From Herpetosiphon llansteffanensis (lineage in GTDB: Bacteria > Chloroflexota > Chloroflexia > Chloroflexales > Herpetosiphonaceae), in assembly GCF_003205875.1 (NCBI RefSeq), contig NZ_PUBZ01000158.1, positions 87,647-151,646 of the forward strand: a DNA stretch of 64,000 bases, given 5' to 3'. Both the position numbers and the translations under genes were made by a program. Positions 16,695 to 25,394 of this stretch are shown here, one piece after another (the first letter of the stretch is position 1; each line of letters starts with the position of its first letter). The notes below the pieces were generated by a model. That model searched no databases and had not been told where the DNA came from. It worked only from the letters and a program-made list of their open reading frames with translations.

Positions 16695-17486
16695 TTAATC
16701 ACTCTTGGGCAAGTTGTAGGCCAGCCGAAAGCCCAATAAATGGGTCGAGCGTTCAGGTGGCAAGCGAAAACGGCAGGTATTACGGGCAAAATGGCCAGGG
16801 TTACCCCAGCAGCCACCGCGCATAATCCGCCGCCGATCGGCTTCTGGAGCAGGTTGTAGCGCTTCGCGACCATCGTCAGCAATATAGGGATACGATTTTT
16901 GCAGCGAACTTGTCCATTCCCAAATATTGCCTGCTAAATCGTAGACCCCAAATGGACTTGCTGCTTGTGGATAACTGCCAACCGGCGCTAAGCCGCCGCG
17001 CAGGCTTTCTTTAATATTCATCAATGTTGGGTCAAAATCATCGCCCCATGGATAGATGCGCGTATCATCGCCACGTGCCGCTCGCTCCCACTCTGCTTCG
17101 CTTGGCAAACGCAAGGCTAGCCCAACTTCGCCGCTCAGCCAGCCACAAAAGGCCATTGCTTCATCCCATGTTACATCGACCACTGGATAGGTGGCAAGCT
17201 CGGCGGGCGGTTGCTGGCCATGCCAAACAATTGGCGCACGCTGGCCCGACTGCTTGATCCATTGAGCATACAGTTCATTGGTAACTGGCACTTGGGCCAG
17301 CGCAAAAGCGGCAATTTCAACCGGATGTTGCGGTGCTTCTTCAGCATACGATTCACGCGTGCCACCGAAACGCCGTGCTAAATCGCTAAGTTGCTCGTTG
17401 GGCGTGCCCATTTGCACAATGCCACGCGGAATTGTGCAAAAATGGGGCAAAAGATCACGAATTTGCTTCAATTGGGCTTCCTTCAT
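16695..17486 (-). CDS. Formylglycine-generating-enzyme (SUMF1)-family protein
   Basis: About 263 residues (ATG 17486; TTG 17501 is also possible and no ribosome site is clear). The FGE-sulfatase fold is shown by PVTNELYAQWIKQ, PVVDVTWDEAMAFCGWLS, LRLPSEAEWERAARG, YPWGDDFDPTLMNIKES, SPFGVYDLAGNIWEWTSS and the end RGGCWGNPGHFARNTCRFRLPPERSTHLLGFRLA. True FGE needs two Cys in the final segment. One (NTCRFR) is in place, while the earlier position reads GHFAR. It may therefore be a non-catalytic relative or one of the many ligand-binding FGE-like proteins. No sulfatase is nearby. Confidence 0.85.
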   Translation of the reverse strand: MKEAQLKQIRDLLPHFCTIPRGIVQMGTPNEQLSDLARRFGGTRESYAEEAPQHPVEIAAFALAQVPVTNELYAQWIKQSGQRAPIVWHGQQPPAELATYPVVDVTWDEAMAFCGWLSGEVGLALRLPSEAEWERAARGDDTRIYPWGDDFDPTLMNIKESLRGGLAPVGSYPQAASPFGVYDLAGNIWEWTSSLQKSYPYIADDGREALQPAPEADRRRIMRGGCWGNPGHFARNTCRFRLPPERSTHLLGFRLAYNLPKSD

Positions 17487-17552
17487 GCCAAAAAATGCCA
17501 ATCTGTGGCTCTAAAGATACCAGACTTTTAATTGTGCTTGGGAGGTGCGCCG

Positions 17553-18242
17553 ATGTTGCAACAGATTCGTTGGCAATGGCTACTGGGAATTGTTGTGGCT
17601 GGATTTTTGGGCTGGAATCTTTGGCAATCAACTGCCAGCGCTGGCTCGGAGGGCGAGGAGGCATTGAGTTTATGGCCAACCAGTGCTCCAACTGAAGTAC
17701 CAACGCTTGAGCCAATTACGCCGACTTTGGCATTAACCCCAACGCTTACCTTGCCCGAAGTAACGCCTACGCTTGCCGTATTGGGAGCATATATTAGTGG
17801 CGCGGTCGCCAAACCTGGGGTTTATGAGTTGCCCATTGGCGCGCGGCTTGATGATTTGGTGCAGGCTGCTGGCGGCTTGCAAGCCAACGCCGATTCACAG
17901 GCACTTAATTTGGCAGCCTATTTGCAGGATGCTCAACATGTGCATGTGCCAATTGTTGGCGAAACGCCTGCGCCGACCAGTGAGCCAACAGCTGAGCCAC
18001 GGGTGGCAGTGCCAGCGCAAGCGCCAACCAGTGTTGCGCGGCAACCTACATTAATCAATATCAACACGGCCAGCGCGACAGAGCTAGAAAGTTTGCCCAA
18101 AATTGGCCAAGCGATTGCCGAACGGATTGTGGCCTATCGCGAGGAACATGGCGCGTTTGCCACGATTGAGGCGATTCAAGAGGTCAAAGGGATTGGGGCT
18201 AGCACCTTTGCGGAAATCGAAAGCCTGATTACGGTGGAATAA
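17553..18242 (+). CDS. ComEA-like DNA-binding protein (SLBB plus helix-hairpin-helix)
   Basis: 229 residues from ATG 17553, six bases after GGAGGTG. Order: N-terminal transmembrane helix (about 8-22), Thr/Pro spacer (about 35-72), SLBB-type beta-grasp domain (YISGAVAKPGVYELPIGARLDDLVQAAGG, about 77-105, to about 135), a second Pro/Thr spacer, then the ComEA helix-hairpin-helix NINTASATELESLPKIGQAIAERIVAYREEHG and IQEVKGIGASTFAEIESL. This is the ComEA layout used to bind incoming DNA during natural transformation. ComEC and pilus genes are not in the window. Confidence 0.9.
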   Translation: MLQQIRWQWLLGIVVAGFLGWNLWQSTASAGSEGEEALSLWPTSAPTEVPTLEPITPTLALTPTLTLPEVTPTLAVLGAYISGAVAKPGVYELPIGARLDDLVQAAGGLQANADSQALNLAAYLQDAQHVHVPIVGETPAPTSEPTAEPRVAVPAQAPTSVARQPTLININTASATELESLPKIGQAIAERIVAYREEHGAFATIEAIQEVKGIGASTFAEIESLITVE

Positions 18243-18246
18243 ACGT

Positions 18247-18283
18247 TGCTTGCCGATAGTTAAGCATACCATCAGCAAGCAAG
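18247..18283. terminator. Hairpin between convergent genes
   Basis: TTGCTTGC (18247-18254) pairs with GCAAGCAA (18276-18283), loop 21, between the ComEA-like stop and the stop of the GT87-like gene. Confidence 0.55.
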
Positions 18284-18295
18284 CTTGGTTAAATG

Positions 18296-19510
18296 CTAGG
18301 CTATGCTTGCTGGCTCAAGCTTGATCGCCTGATATTGAGGACGCAAACGGATGATAACAACTAACAAGCTTATTGCAACGAGGGTTGGTAAACGAATGCC
18401 TAATTCGCCTTCAAGCAATATCGTACCCATAAAGCTAAGCCATGGCAGTGCTAAACAATATTTTGGCAGCCAGGTTGGTTGTTGGCGCTGTTGATAGAGT
18501 TGGAACAGCAACAGCACTGGCGTGACATATAGCATGGTATCGTGACCATACATATGCAAGGAAAATAATGCACCAAACGTTACGGCCAAACTATAATTCC
18601 ACGCTTGTTGTTGGGGATGTTTGGGCGAGCGCCAGACGAACCATGTATAGACGATTGCGGCTAAACCAAGGCCAATTTGTGCAATAGTGTTGATCAATTG
18701 TTTGTTTTCGTTGCCAAACCACAAGGTTAAGGTTCCGCGTAAAGTAAGGGTTTTACTTGGTTTAAGCCCATTTTGGTCGAAGAAATTTAAGGTCTTGCTG
18801 CCAATATCTAAATAATTGGGCCACATATCCCAGCCCCAGATTAGGCTGCTTAGCCCAACAAAGCTGGCACAAATGAGCGCAAACCAGAATAAGGCACGCC
18901 AATATCGCTGGAGCACCAACCATAAACCAATGAATAGGATAAATTGAAATTTGAAGGTCGCGATAAACAGCCAAAATGCTGCCTTAAACCATTGTTCGCG
19001 TTGGGTCGAACGATAGACTTGGTAGGTCGCCAAGAGCATCAAGAACGAAAATGTGCCTAAGAAAAGGACAGTTGAGATGGTGTGAAACCCAAAAATCGCA
19101 CTAATTGCGAGCCATTTATTAGCCGATTCAGTGTTGCCAAGGTCTTGGAATACAAGCCAAAGAATATAGGCTAAAAGGCAGAGATTAATCGCATACCACA
19201 CGAAAAACGACACCGTATAGGGCAGCCAGGTCAATGGAATCATAAAAATTGCTGTATGTGGTGGGTTGACATAAATGAGTAAATTGCTGACATCGCCTGG
19301 TTTAAACCCGCGATATGGCTGCTGCACATCGGTTTGGGTTTTCATATCATAGAGTAAATCGGCCTGATCTGTTTTAACAATTTCGCCAGCGGTGTAAAAA
19401 CTCGCATAATCAGAGATGTCAGGGGTGAATCCCCATACAAAGCCAGTTAATATTAAACACAAGCCGATAATAATATTGGTTAAAGTGAGTATTGAACGAT
19501 AGTCACGCAT
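18296..19510 (-). CDS. GT87/DUF2029-like membrane glycosyltransferase
   Basis: 404 residues when started at ATG 19510. This start overlaps the ThpR stop by 8 bases; the longer frame to 19648 runs through thpR. About 10-11 hydrophobic helices. The first loop carries DISDYASFYTAGEIV, the D-x-x-x-F-Y-x-A-G signature of GT87 (DUF2029) polyprenol-phosphate-mannose-dependent transferases. YVNPPHTAIFMIPLTWLPY is also typical. It probably adds a hexose to a lipid or surface glycan on the outer face. It is the last gene of the 25305-18296 run. Confidence 0.78.
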   Translation of the reverse strand: MRDYRSILTLTNIIIGLCLILTGFVWGFTPDISDYASFYTAGEIVKTDQADLLYDMKTQTDVQQPYRGFKPGDVSNLLIYVNPPHTAIFMIPLTWLPYTVSFFVWYAINLCLLAYILWLVFQDLGNTESANKWLAISAIFGFHTISTVLFLGTFSFLMLLATYQVYRSTQREQWFKAAFWLFIATFKFQFILFIGLWLVLQRYWRALFWFALICASFVGLSSLIWGWDMWPNYLDIGSKTLNFFDQNGLKPSKTLTLRGTLTLWFGNENKQLINTIAQIGLGLAAIVYTWFVWRSPKHPQQQAWNYSLAVTFGALFSLHMYGHDTMLYVTPVLLLFQLYQQRQQPTWLPKYCLALPWLSFMGTILLEGELGIRLPTLVAISLLVVIIRLRPQYQAIKLEPASIA

Positions 19511-20084
19511 GATCGATGCTCCATGTCTCAATCGCTTGATAGCGGCTACCTTGGGGTTGCGGAACGCTTCGGATAAGCTGACAGGTGGAATAGGCCGCCG
19601 AACGGGCTGGCCATTGACTTGCTTGGAGTTGGCTCGCAATAGCTTCAAGCTGCTGCTTGGTTAATCGATCGTTGACGTAGCCCAAGGTAATGTGCGGATG
19701 CCATGGCCGATCTTCGGCAACAATCCCAATTTGGCTGCTGCACGCAACAATCGCTTGTTGCAGCTGGAGCAGCTGCGCAGGCCATTGTTCAAAGCCAGCC
19801 CAAACGACGCGAGGCTGGCTTGCAGCTGGAAAATAGCCCCACATATTGCAACTAAGAATTGGGGCAGTTTGGGTTGTGAGCGCTACACGTAGGCTTTTTT
19901 GCAAGTTTGGCAATTGATCGACTGGTACATTGCCCAAAAATTGCAAAGTTAGATGGAGGTTTTCGGGCTTGCTCCAGCGAATTGGTAGCTGCAAATGTCG
20001 TAGTTCCGTTTGGATCGCCAATAATTGAGCATGGCAATCGGCGGGCAGATCGAGGGCAACAAAACAACGCCAGTGCTCGCTCAT
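19503..20084 (-). CDS. thpR: RNA 2',3'-cyclic phosphodiesterase (ThpR/LigT)
   Basis: 193 residues, a 2H-phosphoesterase. Both catalytic H-x-T/S-x motifs are present: NLHLTLQFLGNV (about residues 42-53) and HPHITLGYVND (about 128-138). This family hydrolyses 2',3'-cyclic phosphate ends of RNA. AAGGA lies seven bases before the ATG. It starts 15 bases after the NuoN-like gene and overlaps the next gene, so it is inside the operon, but a functional link to the membrane complex is not evident. Confidence 0.92.
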   Translation of the reverse strand: MSEHWRCFVALDLPADCHAQLLAIQTELRHLQLPIRWSKPENLHLTLQFLGNVPVDQLPNLQKSLRVALTTQTAPILSCNMWGYFPAASQPRVVWAGFEQWPAQLLQLQQAIVACSSQIGIVAEDRPWHPHITLGYVNDRLTKQQLEAIASQLQASQWPARSAAYSTCQLIRSVPQPQGSRYQAIETWSIDHA

Positions 20085-20099
20085 GCTTCGTCCTTGCGA

Positions 20100-21554
20100 T
20101 TAAAGGAATTGCACAAAAGTCAGGCCGCGCACTGCTTCAATAATTGGATCGAGCACCAGCGGCGGATACAAGCCAATTACCAAACAAATGCCAAGCAAGG
20201 CCACGGCGACGGTGGTTGCGCCCAAGGGTTCAGTGCGCTGTGGCGGCGGTGGCGGTAAGCCCAAACCGCGAAAATCGGTTAAATCTTCTTCTGGCAAGGA
20301 TGCTGGAGCACGACCCAAGAAATGATCGCGCAGAACTAAGGCAAAGGCATATGCGCCTAACATCGTGGCAATCAGCAATGCTACAAGATAGCCGCGGCCC
20401 TCTTCAGCAGCGCCTTGGTAGAGTAGCGTTCTGCTGGCAAAGCCATTGAATGGCGGAATGCCGAGCAAGGCCAAAACACCACAGATAAAAACGCCACTGG
20501 CCCAAGGTCGCCGCCGCAACCAGCCATCGCCAGCAGCTGCGCGGGTTGGTTCAGGCCGTTCAAGCAATGCCACTGCTGTCCACAACACCACGCTCAAGAC
20601 CAATTGATTGAAGGCTTGGAAGAGCGCGCCGGTTAAGCCAGTGGTTGATGAAACCACCCCAAACAGCATCATGCCGCTATCGGAAATTAACAACATTGCC
20701 AAGAAGCGGCGTAATGATGGCCGTTCGTGGATTGCCAACAAACTGCCACCGATGGCCGAGCCAAGCGCCACAAAGCGCACCAAGCGCAATCGCCCAGGAT
20801 CAAGCGTCAACAAGCCAGGCGCAAGCAAAAACTGGAATGCCGAAACCAAAAATAGTAGCGCCGCCAAATTGATCATGCCAATCAGAATGCCGACCAACGG
20901 TGGCGAATCTTCGAGCAAATCGGGCAGCCAACTGTGAAATGGAATAATCGCCAAGCGTAAGCTAATGCCCACAACCAACAGGGCCAACAATGGCCGTGCT
21001 AATGAGGTCGTGCTTAGGCGATCGGGGGTGTTTTCGAGGTCGGCCAGCACAAAACACAAGGCCAACAAAACGCCAGCCAGCAGCATCATCACCAAGTAGC
21101 GCAACCCGCTGCCAATCGCCCGACCGCGTAGCAAAGTTGTCGTGCCAATTGGTAAATCGACTTGAGCCAAGATAATTGCCAAGCCCGTGGCCAGCAGCAA
21201 GAGCGTAATTAAAAATGGCGATTGAACATCAATTGTTAATGCAGCATTGATCAAACTAAAAATAATCAAGCCAATAACGACGAAATTTTCGCCGTGGGCT
21301 ACCCGCGTCGCCACAATAAAGGTTATACAAAAGCTGCCAGCAACGGCAAGCAAAAATAAGCGATTGATCGCCCGCACCGTCATGCTTACGCCAACGATGC
21401 TAATTGGCTGATCAACTGGCACTTGCCAAATGACCCAACCAAGCAACATGGTCGTGCCAATCGCCAAAATTTGCACTAACCCTTGTTGTTGGCGCAGGGC
21501 AAAACAGACCGCCGCCATGACCAATGGCAAGCAAAACATCAGCAAGAAGGTCAT
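20100..21554 (-). CDS. NuoN/HyfB-like antiporter-type membrane subunit, key Lys replaced by Arg
   Basis: 484 residues with about 14 helices and the proton-antiporter-family core. The helix-7 segment ISLRLAIIPFHSWLPDLLEDSPP aligns with the K-x-x-x-x-P-x-H-x-W-x-P-D motif, but the pumping Lys is Arg200. The helix-12 segment GIPPFNGFASRTLL has Arg375 where Lys is normal. The helix-5 Glu is absent (LLATGLAIILA). The family is secure; coupling activity is doubtful or altered. It starts inside the previous stop (ATGA overlap at 21551-21554). A polyproline insert with an acidic segment (about 415-440) is unusual. Confidence 0.82.
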   Translation of the reverse strand: MTFLLMFCLPLVMAAVCFALRQQQGLVQILAIGTTMLLGWVIWQVPVDQPISIVGVSMTVRAINRLFLLAVAGSFCITFIVATRVAHGENFVVIGLIIFSLINAALTIDVQSPFLITLLLLATGLAIILAQVDLPIGTTTLLRGRAIGSGLRYLVMMLLAGVLLALCFVLADLENTPDRLSTTSLARPLLALLVVGISLRLAIIPFHSWLPDLLEDSPPLVGILIGMINLAALLFLVSAFQFLLAPGLLTLDPGRLRLVRFVALGSAIGGSLLAIHERPSLRRFLAMLLISDSGMMLFGVVSSTTGLTGALFQAFNQLVLSVVLWTAVALLERPEPTRAAAGDGWLRRRPWASGVFICGVLALLGIPPFNGFASRTLLYQGAAEEGRGYLVALLIATMLGAYAFALVLRDHFLGRAPASLPEEDLTDFRGLGLPPPPPQRTEPLGATTVAVALLGICLVIGLYPPLVLDPIIEAVRGLTFVQFL

Positions 21555-22300
21555 TTCAGGCGCTCCGTTTCACTCAGATTCAAGGTTTTAAAGCGGCCAT
21601 AGAGCAAACCGCTGAGATAGGCGATGGCCAAGGCCAAGAGCAAGGTAACCAAACTCAAGGTTCCCAAGGCCAAAATGTTAATCCGATTGGCCAAGGTGGT
21701 GTAGAGCAAGTCTAAGCCGCTCAGACAGAGCAACAAGCCCAGCCCAAGCTTCAAAATATCGGTGGCCAGCACGAGGCTAATCAAGCCAATAAACACCTGC
21801 CAATACCACATAAAATCGATTGCACGCGCCAAACCAAGCTGATCGGGATACATTTCGACCGCCAATGGCAACACGCGGGGCAAGAAAAAGCTGGCCAAGC
21901 CAACCAAGAGCGTAGCCCAAATTGGCACAATATAATCGCCAAATTTGCGATTTTCTTGGCTGCTGGCGCGTTGGGCAACCCGCGCAGCGCGGCGAAGCTC
22001 AGCCAACGAAAATTCATCGAGATCTTCAAGGCCATATTCGCGCGAGAAGGTCAGCGCCGTAATGCCCAGAATAATCGCCACGCCAATGCCGGTAATCAAC
22101 TTAATAAAGACCAGTGAGCTAAACTGCCGTCCAGCAATCACCAAATCTGGCACGATAAATTGCTGTTGGGCAATCAACAGCCCTTGGGCAATATAATTAA
22201 CCAAAACTGCAATCAGGCTAAAACGCCAATCACGCATAATCGCGATGACTGCGCCGCTGGCCACCAGCAACGTCATTAAAATCCAGATGGTGATTGTCAT
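21551..22300 (-). CDS. HyfE/NuoK-like multi-pass membrane subunit
   Basis: 249 residues, about 7 hydrophobic helices. The first three helices (ASGAVIAIMRDWRFSLIAVLVNYIAQG ...) look like the HyfE/NuoK type of hydrogenase-4 complexes. A charged cytoplasmic segment of about 30 residues (YGLEDLDEFSLAELRRAARVAQR) follows helix 3, then four more helices and a short basic tail. HyfE is about 216 residues, so this is slightly longer. Assignment rests on position between a NuoL-like and a NuoN-like gene as much as on sequence. The start has no clear ribosome site. Confidence 0.6.
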   Translation of the reverse strand: MTITIWILMTLLVASGAVIAIMRDWRFSLIAVLVNYIAQGLLIAQQQFIVPDLVIAGRQFSSLVFIKLITGIGVAIILGITALTFSREYGLEDLDEFSLAELRRAARVAQRASSQENRKFGDYIVPIWATLLVGLASFFLPRVLPLAVEMYPDQLGLARAIDFMWYWQVFIGLISLVLATDILKLGLGLLLCLSGLDLLYTTLANRINILALGTLSLVTLLLALAIAYLSGLLYGRFKTLNLSETERLK

Positions 22301-22341
22301 AGGCTGTTTATGCTCGTCGGATCAAGCCGAGCGAGCTTCCT

Positions 22342-24195
22342 CTATTGAATTAATAACAAAACAATCGTAATCGCTGCGATCAGGATGCCGGTCAGATAGT
22401 AGCGTCCGCTAAAGAGTTGCAAAACCCATGCGACGCGGCTACTGAGGCCTTGCAAGATGCCATGACTTTGGCGCAAAGCTGGGCGAGGATTGCCTAGCAA
22501 GGCAAGGCCACTGAGCATGCGGCTACTCGCTGCTGGCAAATGCGCCGTGCCATCATCGCGATCTGGCTGTTCGCCGCCTGTCCAAGGCATAATTGCTTGG
22601 CGATGGCTGCGAAAACAACCAAAGAGCAGAATGATAAAACCAAGCGCTAAGCTTACCCGCAAGCCCACGCTCATGCTGCCAAGATCATCCATTGGGCTGG
22701 GCACTGCTTGCAGGGTACGCAAGGCTGGTTGCAACACCCAAACCAAGATTTCAGGAGCCAAACTTAAGCCGATCAAGGGCAAACTAAGCCCAAGCAAGAG
22801 GCCATCGTTAGCGCGGCCTGCATCGACTGGGGTTACTGGGCGCTGTGGATCGACCCGCCAAAACAGCGCATTCGAGCCAATAAACGAGAGCAAGAGCAAG
22901 CCACTGCTGACGAAAAAGACACCCATGCTCCAACCGCCAGCGCCGGTATAATCCATCAGCCAACGCCGCGCCCAAAAGCTAGGCAAGGCAGGCAAGCCAA
23001 CTGCCGCTGCGGTGGCCAAGGCATAGGCCAAGCCAGCAGCGCGCAATGGTGCTCCAAGCGCCGGTTGTTTGGCGATCAAGTCGCTGCCGCTGCGACGTTC
23101 CAACGTGCCTAAAGCCATCGCACCCAGCATGGTTGCCACCAATGTTGTGACGGTAATCGTAAGCGTTGCCATCACAACAGCGGTATTATGTTCGCCGCCA
23201 AGCGGCAGATTTGGCTTGTAGCGACCCAAGGCCATTGCCACATTGCCCCATTGAGCAACTGCCTGCCAACCAACCAGCGGGCCAAAGCGAGTTGCGCGCA
23301 ACGCATAGGCTGCCCCAACAATACTCGCTAGCGCTCCAACGTAGCTTAAGCCCATAAACCAGGTTTCTGGCCATGTGCCAAGGTTCAGCCCAAAGAAGCG
23401 CAAGAAGGTGTAGACCGCTAAAATAGGCACGCCAGCACTGATGATCAAGCCATGCAAAGCTGGGGTTGTATCTTCGTCGTCGCTGAGCACGCGGCCAAAT
23501 GGCGGGAAGCCAAGCGCAATGCCAACCCCAACTGCGAGCGGCAACCAGGTGCGTAAATATTGGCCAACGCCAATATCGGCCATCACAAATGAGCCATCAA
23601 GCACATCTTCGGGGCGCACCGATTGACTGAGGATTGCCACCAAAATTGCAAAGCCACTCATGCCGCTCATGCCCAAGGCCGAGGGCGTGCGCTGATCGTT
23701 GCTGCCAACAACTTGGCGTGCCAGCGTACTGCCCAATAAGGCAAGCCCCCAGCCAAACGCGAGCAATAGCAAATCGCCAGCCAAAATGCCGAGCAAACTG
23801 CCAAAGACCATAATCGCAATGCCCGCCCAAAGCCGCCCATAGCCAACCAAGCCCCGACCGAGGGCTAGCGCCAAGTGGGCAAAGCCAATGCTAGTGAGCA
23901 ATAAGGTGATGCCTGCAAAAAGCAAACTCAAGCCATCAAGGTGCAAGGTCAACAGCGAGCGCATCAGAGGGTTGGGGCCAACTCCATAGCTGGTAAGCCA
24001 TGCTCGTTGCCCAACATCACGTGGCAAATCGCCTTGGGCGAGCCACCAAATGATTGCCAGTGCTCCAAGCGCTAAGCCGCTGGCAATTAAGCCTAACAAG
24101 CGCGTGCGCAAACGCTGGCCAGTTAACCAACTGACCAATGCGATGATCATCAGCAGCCCAAAGGGCGCAAGGGTGAGTAGTGTTTGTCCGTTCAT
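22342..24195 (-). CDS. NuoL/HyfB-like antiporter-type membrane subunit, missing conserved pump residues
   Basis: 617 residues, about 14-16 helices. The family core is visible: LAFGWGLALLGSTLARQ (helix 5), IALGFPPFGRVLSDDEDTTPALHGLII (helix 7) and GLPALPSFWARRWLM (helix 12). Compared with NuoL these carry Gly150 instead of the essential Glu after Trp, Ile226 instead of Lys, and Arg410 instead of Lys. Long C-terminal helices plus a soluble loop (about 540-580) replace the usual NuoL lateral helix. The start is four bases from the stop of the large-subunit gene, so the pair is cotranscribed. Confidence 0.8.
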   Translation of the reverse strand: MNGQTLLTLAPFGLLMIIALVSWLTGQRLRTRLLGLIASGLALGALAIIWWLAQGDLPRDVGQRAWLTSYGVGPNPLMRSLLTLHLDGLSLLFAGITLLLTSIGFAHLALALGRGLVGYGRLWAGIAIMVFGSLLGILAGDLLLLAFGWGLALLGSTLARQVVGSNDQRTPSALGMSGMSGFAILVAILSQSVRPEDVLDGSFVMADIGVGQYLRTWLPLAVGVGIALGFPPFGRVLSDDEDTTPALHGLIISAGVPILAVYTFLRFFGLNLGTWPETWFMGLSYVGALASIVGAAYALRATRFGPLVGWQAVAQWGNVAMALGRYKPNLPLGGEHNTAVVMATLTITVTTLVATMLGAMALGTLERRSGSDLIAKQPALGAPLRAAGLAYALATAAAVGLPALPSFWARRWLMDYTGAGGWSMGVFFVSSGLLLLSFIGSNALFWRVDPQRPVTPVDAGRANDGLLLGLSLPLIGLSLAPEILVWVLQPALRTLQAVPSPMDDLGSMSVGLRVSLALGFIILLFGCFRSHRQAIMPWTGGEQPDRDDGTAHLPAASSRMLSGLALLGNPRPALRQSHGILQGLSSRVAWVLQLFSGRYYLTGILIAAITIVLLLIQ

Positions 24196-24198
24196 GCG

Positions 24199-25305
24199 TT
24201 ATTCTTCGCTACAGGCAGTGCATGCACTAGCCGAGGCGATAATTAAGGGTGCGTCGTCGATATTCATTCCAGCCAAAATTGTCCGCGCAATCAAGCGATC
24301 GAATTGACGTGGTGCATCGATCTTGACGCTGGTTAATTTGACTCCATTGCTTTGAATGCTATAGCGCAGCGTGCCCCGAGCTGATTCAACATTCGCCGTC
24401 ACGCTACCTTGCGGCACACTATCGGGTGCGTTGCCAGCCCAATCGCCGCTCGGTAAATTGGCGAGCACCCGAATTGCCAATTTGAGGCTTTCAAAGGCTT
24501 CAAGCGCAAAAATAACCAAGCGCGCATAAACATCGCCGCGTTCTTGGGTGACGCGGCTTGGTGGAAATTGAGCATACGCACCATAAGCGCGATCAATCCG
24601 CGCATCAAAGCCAATGCCAGCTGCCCGCGCCATGGGGCCGCGCACGCCAAATTGTTCTGCTGCTTCGCGACTCAGCACGCCAATGCCAACACAACGCCGC
24701 AAAACCCCGCGATGATCGATAAAGCGATCAACGAAGCGATACATGAGTCGTTCGAGGCGGCGAAATTGCAGTGCCATCGATTCTTGCTCGGTGCTGCTGA
24801 GATCTTGGCGCACTCCGCCTGGCACAATATAGTTGGGCGGCGAGCTACTGCCACATAAATGCTGCATGACCTCAAATAAGCCATGATGCAATTTTTGCAC
24901 ATGTTCAGCATCGCGCTGCAAGCCCAAAATCGTCAGCACATCTTTCATGGTGCTAAGATGGACGGTTGCGCGTTCGACTTCGCAGGCGAGCAGCCGTAAC
25001 GCCGCAGCCCGTTCAGAAGCGTTAATTTTGAGTAATTGTTCGAGCGCCAAGCAAAATCCCAGCGAGTGGGCATGGCTATCGGCGGCACAAATATGGCTCA
25101 CAAGGTGCAATCCCTGAGGAATGGTGGTGCGCGTCAAACGCTCGCTAATGCCGCGATTGGTGTAGCCATCGCGAAATTCAACATCAGCAATCTGTTCGCC
25201 CTCAACCCGTAAGACCATGCGCATCGGGGTTTGCCAGTTGGGGTGAAACGGGCCAAGCGGTAAAACGTAGCTCAAACTCAATGCCTCACACAGATCACGA
25301 ACCAT
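24199..25305 (-). CDS. Group-4 hydrogenase/complex-I 49-kDa-like large subunit, altered nickel site
   Basis: 368 residues from ATG 25305 (TTG 25308 also possible). Clear homology to HycE/NuoD: DGYTNRGISERLT, then HICAADSHAHSLGFCLALEQLLKI, EVERATVHLSTMKDVLT, and GGVRQDLS. In NiFe hydrogenases the first motif is CGIC. Here it is C73-A-A-D76, so one Ni-ligand Cys is Asp. The C-terminal motif is kept as C362-T-A-C365, and the protein ends three residues later, with no cleavable tail. Conserved Glu of R-G-x-E is Ser (NRGIS). First gene of the operon; no small Fe-S subunit, NuoH-type or NuoI-type gene is in the window. Confidence 0.82.
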   Translation of the reverse strand: MVRDLCEALSLSYVLPLGPFHPNWQTPMRMVLRVEGEQIADVEFRDGYTNRGISERLTRTTIPQGLHLVSHICAADSHAHSLGFCLALEQLLKINASERAAALRLLACEVERATVHLSTMKDVLTILGLQRDAEHVQKLHHGLFEVMQHLCGSSSPPNYIVPGGVRQDLSSTEQESMALQFRRLERLMYRFVDRFIDHRGVLRRCVGIGVLSREAAEQFGVRGPMARAAGIGFDARIDRAYGAYAQFPPSRVTQERGDVYARLVIFALEAFESLKLAIRVLANLPSGDWAGNAPDSVPQGSVTANVESARGTLRYSIQSNGVKLTSVKIDAPRQFDRLIARTILAGMNIDDAPLIIASASACTACSEE

Positions 25306-25394
25306 CAACCCTGCCGATTATAGCATAGGCTTCTCGATACTGTGGAATGGCTTGAAAAAGCGCGCAGTTTTTGGTTTGGTGATGTGTTTAATGT

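Noticed and set aside
24199..25305. Functional NiFe hydrogenase
   Set aside because: One Ni ligand is missing, no small subunit and no maturation genes are present.
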